In this document: piece by piece, positions 44,501 to 52,827 of the stretch
Numbering within the stretch: position 1 is the stretch's first letter
Layout of the letters: each line of letters starts with the position of its first letter
Assembly: GCA_013368315.1 (NCBI GenBank)
Contig: JAACJM010000354.1
Coordinates: 1 to 64,000, forward strand
DNA length: 64,000 nucleotides
From: Tetrapyrgos nigripes
Lineage: Eukaryota; Basidiomycota; Agaricomycetes; Agaricales; Campanellaceae
Reading direction: 5' to 3'
Notes under the pieces: model-generated
What the model was told of the DNA's origin: nothing
Database searches by the model: none
The model's input: the letters and a program-made list of their open reading frames with translations, nothing else
Made by a program: the position numbers and the translations under genes

Positions 44501-44912
44501 TAGGAATGATGATGGAGGTGGCACGTTTGAAATCCGTGTAGATTGCGGAAACACCAGGTTTCCCGTAGGTCTTCTTGAGAAAAACCCAAATTGCCTTAGC
44601 AGTAGTCATTCCGAGCGTCTTCTGACGAACGGGAGGAGAAAGACGAAGTTTGATAGACCCAATGGCCTTATCGTTCTTCTCATCCCAATCAGCCTGTTTC
44701 TTTTGAGCCGCAGTGATTGCCTCAGTTTGAGCCGCCATATCTTCAGCGGATAAGGGAGAGACGGTACTCACTTCGGCATCACTGGGACGATCAGAGCTAA
44801 GGACAGAACTTAGTCCAGTAGCCTGCAACCAGGCGAGAAGGATGTCAGCCCAGGTGTTGAAATCAACACCGGCGAAGACGGGTACAGTGGTCATCAGGAC
44901 GTTGGAAGACAT
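41562..44912 (-). CDS. copia 2 Gag-protease-integrase polyprotein (truncated)
   Basis: A single open frame of 1116 codons. Gag occupies roughly residues 1-300 (SVLSSDRPSDAEVSTVSPLS near the start, a poly-Gln run, then KGKGKGKGKGKAHF). A long Ser/Pro-rich linker follows, then a Cys cluster (CACGTLFSLCQKCKKK) just before protease (WLLDSGASAHFTFD), integrase zinc domain (RRIGHPSRDV ... LCKGCLEGK) and core (IIHTDLHEYP, SDMGGEF, NGRAERFIRTL). It ends LACLTGRRHRL where the deletion junction shifts the frame. The Gag has no CCHC knuckle; the basic KG repeat may replace it. It could still supply Gag and protease in trans; that is inference. Confidence 0.85.
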   Translation of the reverse strand: MSSNVLMTTVPVFAGVDFNTWADILLAWLQATGLSSVLSSDRPSDAEVSTVSPLSAEDMAAQTEAITAAQKKQADWDEKNDKAIGSIKLRLSPPVRQKTLGMTTAKAIWVFLKKTYGKPGVSAIYTDFKRATSIIIPNDANPSAAIELIRMHFDRVSAAGIPTDDTSATSLTKVANFLIVMFIISKLPPRYEYLINQYTQCTIEEVDNQSLDELQIEIVNIWESRQGAFKGPSGKAHANRLSAVKRKDGNPSFQQQQQQRPNGSSSGANGASGSNGNNKGKGKGKGKGKAHFRRGGRAGKFEQAKRQGQAHLIHEDMSPMMHTVTVVDTPAAVDTRKPFFMETEKPFDAFFTGTKRAINLARDIGARPSGETVATLEDVVMSHPDLSSFTSLTPAPRPKRTLTERIYWNNLKSSSDGWGDDGNWNGWNGEYPGTQTSSDADMACAQGEDASWNEDTLVNTSELGSVFGSTTTESGVKVSQDIRTPVPLIDCLAQDPAAEMMECAIHLGERFQNPEDSLHIYGEPLRAALNTVAPTGTLSLAQRIAAVHSEMPSGSLPAHPNGMTTQSLPSSRVASPTPGTTSTGWEWLTPHLQNEDGRYDKLIDWQRDATIGLGGMELPSRAPTPSSMPELRSMSPSLSETSDLEYMSTPPSLGRMSLPTSPLEDTLSYGIPSPRPSTPAMVTVNAANNYGWSLDPEVSGMDNGYLRSDLNSDLMNKSTDALFPAARNLEAGSSCIYLLHTAPLGLTTPFIYNDLYTSPGGNNKYLCACGTLFSLCQKCKKKRSDTVKIHFSDGWLLDSGASAHFTFDINDFVELSYIKPIPVKTANGFTNIRASGTVLISQRKRVMKLYPVYYIPDLNQQLLSVGQFLNDNMFMRGNSDHITISRNTTFLTFSKRIPEETLYYLPHKSKIVASKANLLIYLINYEILHRRIGHPSRDVLKHVRQHTLGTPDFIIPKELPLCKGCLEGKTPRQAYPPNEQRATRPFQIIHTDLHEYPTISYHKYKYIIVFFDDYTSDAWIRFLKDKKQPLTATRQFLAMVETQYKTKVEQWMSDMGGEFIKGTYREMLLEKGVKILNSAPYIHQQNGRAERFIRTLMDKALAMMKLACLTGRRHRL

Positions 44913-45216
44913 CTTTGATAATTTCTGGGGAAGTCAACTGTCAGCATTTATCCATATGCAGAATAAGAAGGCAGCATTAAATGCGCCATGTGAAAGTGAA
45001 AAGAGGCAGCGATGAACGCGCCATGACAGTGACTACTCCCCTAGATTGTCAACAACTGCAGCTGGACATAAGTCCTGCGCTGTTGGACATTTCGTCAAGC
45101 CATTAAAGGCGACGCAGGCTGCCACAGAGGGCGCCACAGGCTGCCATGAAGGCGCCATCCAGGTAGTATGCGAAGTCTATGGTTTGCAGCCATTGAAGGC
45201 GCTCCCAAGGGCCTTC

Positions 45217-45229
45217 GGGGCCCATAACC
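45217..45229 (-). other. copia 2 primer-binding site (half-tRNA type)
   Basis: Plus strand GGGGCCCATAACC next to the 5' LTR, identical to copia 1 and to the anticodon-loop half of initiator tRNA-Met. Confidence 0.7.
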
Positions 45230-45597
45230 TGTTAAGCAGGCATGGTACGGCTTGTACACTACTAAACGCAGTGGCAACTACGCTACTTACCTGGGGATAA
45301 GTGATAGCTTGTTAGGCTTGTTAGAGGCTTGTAGAGCGATGTGGGTTAAGTATGAAAACTTGTTATTTGGAGGACTATCTACGAGTCCTTATATACCTTT
45401 GAGGAGGTACAAATACATGTAAACTAATACTAGAGTAACAATAAGATTCTATTGTACTTGATAGAACAATGCTGGTTTCATACACTATTGTCGTACTACA
45501 CTTATTGTCTATATAATCTTATTGTTCTGTTTATAACTACTACTATTGTTCTACATAGATGTCGTTGATGGCTGCAACTGAATGCGCCAATTCAACA
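45230..45597 (-). repeat. copia 2 5' LTR
   Basis: 368 bp partner of 39754-40121. Confidence 0.92.
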
Positions 45598-45867
45598 ATG
45601 AGATGCATGTAGTAAAAAGAAAGAACACGCAAAAGTGTTGAATGCGCGGTGCGAAAGCATTTTCACAATGTCCGCGTAAAAGATTACATAAGATAGGGGG
45701 CAGGCGTCTGATTGGCTGTGGCATATGTCCTGGCATATGTCCAAATCCGGACATATGACACGTCCAGACATGTGCCATGAGCCAGTCGTTTAACTTGTTT
45801 TTGTTCATCTACAATATGAGTCGTGCAGTGATGCACTTCCGATGAAAGGTTTATGATTTCTCGTGGT

Positions 45868-46775
45868 ATCAGAGGCAGTGGACAAGTTTCAATGGTCGCG
45901 TCAGCCATGAGTGCCACATCTGATCAACAAGATAGCAACTCGCGCGCTCCGCGCCATCAGGAAAAACCTCAATTCAAAATTTAGCGTTGATTTTGCAAAA
46001 TGATGCTTGTCGCCGCTCAACGATGTCAGATATATCAAGACCCTGCAATACTAGTGAAGATAAGTGTAAAATCTGCAGTCGTTTACAAGCTCATGTACTG
46101 AAGTGAAGATGTGTCGAGGAATGCTGCCTGAAGTGAGTAGAAGATGTATACTTATGATATCCGTCAGCTTCGTGTATTAGTTGAACAGCTGGTACATATG
46201 ACGGTCACTATAGGCATTGACGTAAAATGACTGACACTCCTCTAAAACATTACTACTGCTCCAATCTCTGGGAACGACATGGCCAAACCTTGGTAACAGA
46301 TGGATACTTCTGACCAAGCGGCGGACGTCCACCACACTAGCTAATCGACCGCCCTCAACATTGCACCGGGAAGCCTTGTAAAGCCCGTTATTTGCGTCAC
46401 GGCTCCGGCTCGAGAAAGGGGGCGCGCGCCGTACGGGGCCCTTTAAGGGAACTGTCCCTAGACCTCACCATCCACAGCAGGAGCCTGATTCTTGCCATGA
46501 ACTCGCGCTGGCCCATATTATCTTCAATCCTCGTTGAGAGAGTAGGGAGATCAACCTATGATATGTGTCTGAGCAATTGAAGTTGAGGCTCCAAACAATT
46601 GCGTATTCGAAAACCCCGTGGGTGTTCAAAAGCATAATTTTTGTATATCTGTCATGCAGAGTTCCACTTATATCTGATCGTGGTCCATCTTCTGCCTGAG
46701 CACGGAAGGTTCAATGTATCAGAGGCAGTCCAATTACGAGTCTTCGACTATCAATGCTATTTTTTTCTCTGTGTG
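45868..46775 (+). repeat. segmental duplication, copy 1
   Basis: Matches 47780-48205, which leads into the 7-TM gene: shared CAATGGTCGCGTCA, CACCATCCACAGCAGGAGC, TGATTCTTGCCATGAACT, ATTGCGTATTCG and TCTGCCTGAG blocks. This copy holds an extra 450 bp at about 45950-46400. A small palindrome (CATATGTCC/GGACATATG) precedes it near 45735. Confidence 0.6.
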
Positions 46776-47234
46776 CAAAGCTTCCGGTTCTGATCAATTG
46801 AACCTCTTCAAGTAGTGACCATGGCAGGTCGCATTCTGAGCGTTGGCAGCTGGCAGTGGCAAGTCTGGCAGCTGGCAGGTAAGAGGAGCAGTTCTGTCGT
46901 GTAGTGGTAGTACAACTGTAGTATTCTCTACATCTAGTCTAATAAATCCTTCACGTTCCATTTCTTCGCTTTTTTATCATAGCCACACGGAAAGAGCGTT
47001 AAACATGGCGGTGGAATAGTGAGTCGGCCATAGCAACACGGTGGGTATCCTTCAACAAAGGCGCCTATGCATATGAGTTCGATCCTGATTCATAATCTTG
47101 ACTGATGTAACACTCACGGTACAATATATACAAGAAATGCTAACCCCGTACAGTTTCCCGCTCCCGTAGTGACAAGGACGGGAATTGGACGGGGCGGGGA
47201 CGGGTTCAAAAAATTCCCCCGCGGGTCTCCCGTG
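46776..47234. other. intergenic with a weak tRNA-like head
   Basis: At 47075-47085 GAGTTCGATCC matches a polymerase III B box, with TGGCGGTGGAATAGTG about 65 bases upstream as a possible A box. The spacing is long and no cloverleaf closes, so this is at most a decayed SINE head. Nothing else is seen. Confidence 0.25.
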
Positions 47235-47710
47235 CTGTTACGAGGCCCTTTTAAGGGACTCGTTCTTATAACCTGACGTTCCAGCGTGTGGCTATGCTCG
47301 ATAGCTCCTCCATTCAGTCGGCAAATTCCGTTCTCTTAATTTGGGCCTCGTCATCGTGCCACGCGCAGCGATGGCCCAGATTTCCCTCGTTCCCTAAAGT
47401 CTGTACTGAAGGGCTTGTGGGCTACCGCTTTGCGTGGCAATAACGAGGCCCCTAAATGTCGAAGGTGAAGGTCACGCCAAAAATACAAAAATATCCGCTC
47501 GGCAGAAAGGCGTACAGAAACACACTTTTTTACAGATATATCTTATATCAGTAGTAGTGATGTGATCTATCCGTCGAGCGGATATTTTTGTCTTTTCGGC
47601 GTGGGTCTGGACCGGGGTCTGGCGGAAAATGCCGGTAGGACGACTTGGCATAGCCACAGCTGCAAAGCGGCGTTTATAATAACGAGTCCCTTAAAAGGGC
47701 CTCGTAACAG
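47235..47710. mobile_element. foldback MITE with CTGTTACGAGGCCC ends
   Basis: Ends read CTGTTACGAGGCCCTTTTAA and its reverse complement, followed by AGGGACTCGTT on both sides. Related TTACGAGGCC ends appear near 52790, 59180 and 61545. No clear target duplication. Contains a second foldback at 47343-47452 (GGGCCTCGT...ACGAGGCCC) and a further nested MITE. Confidence 0.6.
47473..47603. mobile_element. 131-bp MITE nested in the foldback element
   Basis: Ends CACGCCAAAAATACAAAAAT and, inverted, CACGCCGAAAAGACAAAAAT; complementarity runs about 30 bases. GGT flanks both sides (47470-47472, 47604-47606). A 3-bp duplication with CAC ends again suggests the CACTA/CMC group. Confidence 0.65.
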
Positions 47711-47779
47711 TAACATCGTGGCTCAAAAAATTTGACAGCTCGGAGAAATCCGAAGAGTGCTGCTAAACACCTCTAGTGG

Positions 47780-48205
47780 ACAAGCTTCAATGGTCGCGTC
47801 AACCACGAGCGCTACACTTGATGAACAGGACAGCTGCGTAGCAACTCGCGCGCGCGCCATACGGGGCCGTTTAAGGGAATTGTTCTTACACCTCACCATC
47901 CACAGCAGGAGCTTGATTCTTGCCATGAACTAGCGCTGGCTCACATTTCCCTCCATCCTTGTTGAGGGTGTCAAGGAGAGATCAACCTATTCCATGTGTC
48001 TGACCTCTTCTCTGAGAATTGAGCAATTCAAGCTGAGGCTACAAACTATTGCGTATTCGGAAACCAAGCATCATTTTGGCTCATCAGGCACGCAGAGTTC
48101 CCGCTTCTGTATAACCGTTGTCCATCTTCTGCCTGAGTACGGGAGGTTCAATTTATCAGAGGCAGTCCAACTAGTACGGGTCCTATGACCATCAATGCTA
48201 TGATC
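47780..48205 (+). repeat. segmental duplication, copy 2
   Basis: Partner of 45868-46775, without the 450-bp insert, directly upstream of the 7-TM gene and so probably including its original promoter. Confidence 0.6.
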
Positions 48206-48345
48206 AATGAAACCTCTCCAAGCTAAAAGGGCTAGCGTCCGCTTCCACTCCCTTGCATACCTCCCACCTTTCGGATACTTAGTTCAATGGTTCTTGTTGG
48301 TCCCGCAGACGAACCCTTGGATTCACTCCACTACGTCAGCATCTC

Positions 48346-49771
48346 TGTACCATCATTGGTATGCCATCATCCCATTGCTCAGGTAACAATGATAATTTTA
48401 TTTCGTAAATCAGTTTAGCGCAATGTTATATGGTAATACGAGTTTCTTCTAGTTGCGCATTGGGATTGCCTCAAATTTTTTTTTGCAGGTGCATATGGAG
48501 TTCTGTTTGCAATCTGCATGTATATCATGCGCCGTAAAATGGGGACTGTTAAGAAAGCTCATCAAATTGCCATAACATCTTTGTTTGCGTTCGCAACACT
48601 AGGCTTCATCTTTGGTTGTATTGAGTGTAATATGGCAGTCCAGATATACACAACGGACGCCAGATTCTCACCTTCGTTCTTTGGCATATATAAGACATTT
48701 CAGTAAGTACCCAGATATCATCTCTAGTATGCTGTGCCATTATTTCCCTTATTGAGCTTGCCTACAGGACTGTTGTGTTTGGACTCTATACACTGACAAA
48801 GTAATTCCACTTTCCTTCACATTTCAATCTAGAACTGATTCAGTAACTAAGTGCTGTAGCAGATTTCATTTTGGTAAGTTGTCCCTTAATAATAATTTAT
48901 AATTCTTGTTTCATCTGACCTGCATCTGCACCAGATTCAAAGATGCTATAAGATTTGGGGATATAAGAAAAAATTCATTGTATTCCCCGTACTCATTTCT
49001 GTGGTAAACAACAGTGAGTTGATGATTTATCCTATTTTCATTTAGTATTGACCATACCTGTCAAGGTCTAGCATTAGTCAGAACAATATTCCTCGCACTT
49101 GATGCCAAAGCATGGCTAGCGACCAATTATTTTCTAGTTATCACTGCCAGTAGTGTGACTATGGACAAGCTTGATGACATTATTTTCAAAACATTCATGG
49201 TTGTTAATATCTTCACAAACTTATTGGTCCCATTAATGATTGGTATGTCCAGGTCATTGGTGTAGCCCCTTCCTATTGCTAACATGTTAATGCCTGAAGC
49301 CGGAAGAATCTGGCGGATCGGACGAGAGGTTTCAAAATTCATTGGAAGAAGGAAGAACTCTGTCACTCGACGAAGTCTCGCAGTATGGTATGTGGTCACA
49401 CTTATACTAGATTATTTGGCTTTGAACTTCCTGCAATGACATTTTTAGTCTTGAGTCTGGAATAATATACCCATTGGCACTCATACCTTCCATGGTGATA
49501 TATCTAAATGATCAACTCAGTCTTAATTTTCCGGGTGCCCTTGTTCCAGTCCTCATTCAAGTCGTGGTATGCTCTGTCCTTCGACTGATCTTCTCTATCT
49601 TATAAATGCTTGTAGGGTATGGCGCCGACCTTCATCATTGTACGAGTCGCCCTTGGAATCAGTATGGAAAGCGTTGAAGACACGATGGCTAGGAACAAGG
49701 ACGCTAATGGTGGACAGCAGACCCTGATGACGATTCTTGAAGACAATACAAGTACAGGAGCATCGGTGTAA
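48346..49771 (+). CDS. 7-TM-type membrane protein of basidiomycete unknown family
   Basis: Exons by splice consensus: first exon ending 48390 or nearby, then 48489-48702, 48768-48800, 48852-48873, 48935-49013, 49046-49242, 49300-49387, 49449-49566 and 49616-49771 (TAA). Signature segments of a large Agaricomycete family are AYGVLFAICMYIMRR, LIQRCYKIWG, FIVFPVLISVVNN, AGRIWRIGREV, LESGIIYPLALIP and APTFIIVRVALG. These give about seven helices with a hydrophilic C-terminal tail of 40 residues; function is unknown. The first exon and start are uncertain: a Met at 48346 gives a correct phase but an unusual N-terminus. Exons 48935-49013 and 49046-49242 do not join in phase by one base, so there is either an indel or a missed splice site. 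Confidence 0.7.
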
Positions 49772-50729
49772 AGGCGTATATGCGGACCTAATTATCATCA
49801 ATCAATGATGCAAGACTCATCGTACACTATACAGGAAACGTTGTACTTACTACAATCTGTTTTACTATCGTAGTACTACGGGTCCGTTTGTATGCATATG
49901 GCTCCGTAAAATTAGGAAATTCCGATGTTGAATAACTCAGGCTTGAAGGCGACGAAGTTTCAGGCAGTGTATCAGAGAACTGGGCAACTTGAAACGTTAC
50001 CGTCGGAAACGCTCTAATTAGGTTTCTCCCGGGGTTGCTTCCAGCTCTGCTCATTTACGTTAGGGAAAATTTATACCCGCTAGTTGACCGACAGATGAAT
50101 TCGAATCTTGCCAGATGCAGTCGGCAGTCACGTTTCGTGTCTCAATCCTCTCGGTTCGTCTTCCACACAGCGACCTCACCTACGTACCCAGCTTGTCCTT
50201 GGGACCTCTCACAACTGATATGAAGATGTACGTCTCTTGAAATGCGTTTCAAAACCCCTTGACTTAAAACCTTGATGTTGCTATCTTCTCATGGGTCGGA
50301 ATTGGACGTTTAATCGATATCGAATATTAATTTCTGGAATGCCAGCTGCAGGCTGCAGCTAGCTGGTGCCGCATAGTTCTTCTTCGTCATTTCGTCTATA
50401 CCTTGGGCTATTCTGTAACCTTAGGTCATCCTCTGCATGCGGCGATGTGACTAAACCCGTGCAGTACAATCCCGTATTTTTTTCCTTCAAACTTGCTATA
50501 CGATACGGGGTCATATTTCCATACGGTACCCGTATAACCGTATGGATACTGGGACGGCGCGGAGCCCTATGTGACTGCTCTATTGTTCACAACAACCATA
50601 TTTCGTCCGGGGACATACGTGTACACAAGATCACCTGAGAAGAAGCAACACTGTCAGATAGAAATTGAGAATCAGCATCTCAGTGCTTGAGGACTGAGTG
50701 GTTGCCGTTGGGTCACTGTATAACGAGTT
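49772..50729. other. intergenic, nothing recognised
   Basis: No ORF with a family signature or splice-linked exons; no terminal repeats seen. A region near 50500-50550 is rich in CCGTATAC-like words. Confidence 0.35.
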
Positions 50730-50955
50730 GAGTGATGAGTTGACACGCTGGCATGACGTCGTGTTGCATCGTCAATGGTCATTGGACCTGGTCCAGACCG
50801 GGTCTAGACATTTCAGTTGTCGGAAAGGATAGAGACCGGCTTAGGGGTGGGAGATTGAACTTGTGGAAAAGATCTGGGAGGTCGCTCTGAGAAACGACGA
50901 CCTAAATTAACTGGGGAAAGATGCCACTGCTTCGCATGGCAATATACGAAGCCCT
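50730..50955 (+). repeat. dispersed repeat R1, copy 4
   Basis: The most complete copy: TGACACGCTGGCATGACGTC, GGTCATTGGACCTGGTCCAG, GACCGGCTTAGGGGTGGGAG, AAAGATCTGGGAGGTCGC, AACTGGGGAAAG and GCATGGCAATATACGAAGCC in order. Confidence 0.65.
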
Positions 50956-51834
50956 CTTTTTCCTTTGGGTGTCTATCTGCTCGAGTAGTGGCGTTATTGA
51001 AGCCATAATCTTATACTTCTTGACAGATCGTACCTACTGACATGCAGGTGTGCAACAGCAGGAAAATTTGATAAACAGGGAAGGAAAGGGACTGGAGCGA
51101 AAACCAATGCACAGATCAAAGGAACCAAAAACACAGTGAAGCGTTGAAGCATGGCAAGCAGCGAGAACTTTGATGCACTTGCCGGTGGTATCCAAAAGGA
51201 GTCTAAACGTTAACTACAACGGAGCCCCAGTAACGCAGAGAAATATTACCGAAATACGAAGAGGCAGAGCAAAAGAATAAAAGACGGAATATAGGAGCGG
51301 CAACGCTGACCCCATGCACAAAACAGGAAGGAAAAGAACTAAAAAAGGAAAGAAACAAAAGCGCGAACTTCAATGCCAACCCCGATCTTGAACCACCCCA
51401 AATTCTCCAGCACTCTACTCAACAGCCTGGCATTCCTTGGGTTCTTGATGGTGATTCAACGGCTTGTCTTTGAGGGTCCTACGTCCCAAATATTTTCAGA
51501 TTCGTGTCATTGTCAGGATACAGACAAAGTCAAACGGGAACAAGAGGGGGTGAGGGAGCTGTAACGGGAAATGCGAAGTTGAAGAGGTAAAGAAGAGGAG
51601 CATAAGGGCGAACAAATGAAAAGAAAGTCAGCCACATATTCAGTAACAAGTTAAGAACACACAAGGGACCGAAGTCATGAAGAAGTGAGGAGGGAATATT
51701 CGCCTGAAGTGCAAGATTAAATGATAGAGTTCTTGAGCTGGTCGCAACCATCAAGAATGGGTGTTGTGGTTGGAAAGGTGTGTTTGTTTGACGTCATAAC
51801 TGTACAGTTTTCGGTAAATACCGTGGCTGGCATT
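50956..51834. other. purine-rich non-coding
   Basis: A-rich and GA-rich sequence without recognisable coding or element ends. Confidence 0.3.
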
Positions 51835-51920
51835 TCGATGGCAACAGTTGTGGTTGTTGACATCATTGGACCCAGTCCAGACCAAGTCCAGACATTTCGG
51901 TCATTGGGAAGGTAGAGACC
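51835..51920 (+). repeat. dispersed repeat R1, partial copy
   Basis: Carries only GACCCAGTCCAGACCAAGTC, ACATTTCGGTCATTGGGAAG and AGAGACCAAC. Confidence 0.5.
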
Positions 51921-51969
51921 AACGAGGACAACTTGCCTTTGTAGTTTCGACCGAATGATCTGAAATATC

Positions 51970-52350
51970 TTCATTGAGGATGACATCAGGGCATTGGGTA
52001 CCGGGAGAGGATGGATCAGACGTTTAGAGAAGCAGAGTCAAGAATAAATGTGTGTTAGTCAGAACCGTCTAACACAAAAAGAAGGGAGACACACTACATG
52101 CTTGAAACGCGACTTTGATCTACTATTCCAAGCTGCCCTGTATTAGAGATGGTTAGTGTAAGCTCAGACGAAAAGTAGTCAGTAAACACACCATCTTAAT
52201 CCCAGGAACCTGGGACGGGCCATACAGTATATTGTGTGCTCTTGCTGAGAGCTCTATGTCGGCGACATTGTTGGTGAGATATGCAACAAGGTAAGTATCA
52301 TTCTAAACAAAGTGTTAACCAAAGGAAGAGAAGAAAGAAAGTAGAAGACA
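51970..52350 (+). repeat. dispersed repeat R3, copy 2
   Basis: Partner of 30255-30650; shares GTTAGTCAGAACC, AGTAAACACACCATCTTAAT and ATCATTCTAAACAAAG. Confidence 0.6.
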
Positions 52351-52639
52351 CACTTTTGGGTTAAATACCGACCCCTTCTCTCTTTACAATCCTCGTTCAC
52401 TGGTCAGTACACGCCTGGCATTGACATCTGCGTATTTTTTTCTTTTCCTGCAAGTGACAGCGTATTTAGACTTGTGGATGGAGTACTCATTTCAAGCTGA
52501 AGGTGGAAGAGAAAGCTCAACCAGTATCAGAATGAAAACAAGGAGGACGTGGAAGAGCTACGCCCACTTTGTGACGGTTGAGAGGATGAAACACATGTCA
52601 TAACAATGACACTGTACAGTTGTCAGTTTTTCGGGTTTT

Positions 52640-52790
52640 CAGTCAAGTAAGTATTGGAGACATTTCAGTTGTCGGGAAGGACAGAGACCGGCTTAGGGGT
52701 GGGAGATTGAACCTGTGGAAAAGATCTGGGAGGTCGCCACGACATAAATTAACTCAGCCTAAAGGCCTCGTAACTCGGCCTCGTAACAAA
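52640..52790 (+). repeat. dispersed repeat R1, partial copy
   Basis: Has ACATTTCAGTTGTCGGGAAG, GACCGGCTTAGGGGTGGGAG, AAAGATCTGGGAGGTCGC and ends at GGCCTCGTAAC close to the MFS gene stop. Confidence 0.6.
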
Positions 52791-52827
52791 GTATTTCAGT
52801 AATTGGAACCTTTTCCAAAATCCTCAC

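Larger units (their letters stand above)
39754..45597 (-). mobile_element. Ty1/copia element 2, internally deleted
   Basis: 5844 bp, minus strand, LTRs of 368 bp differing at one position by eye (CGTACAC versus CATACAC), target duplication ATGAG (39749-39753, 45598-45602). Compared with copia 1 it lacks about 1.3 kb from the integrase C-terminal part to the start of RT. Same primer site and polypurine tract. Non-autonomous. Confidence 0.95.

Noticed and set aside
46890..46965. tRNA-like GTGTAGTGGTAGTACA stretch
   Set aside because: Resembles an A box but no B box or cloverleaf follows.
51373..51564. 63-codon plus-strand ORF
   Set aside because: In purine-rich repeat-derived DNA, no homology signature, no introns or start context.
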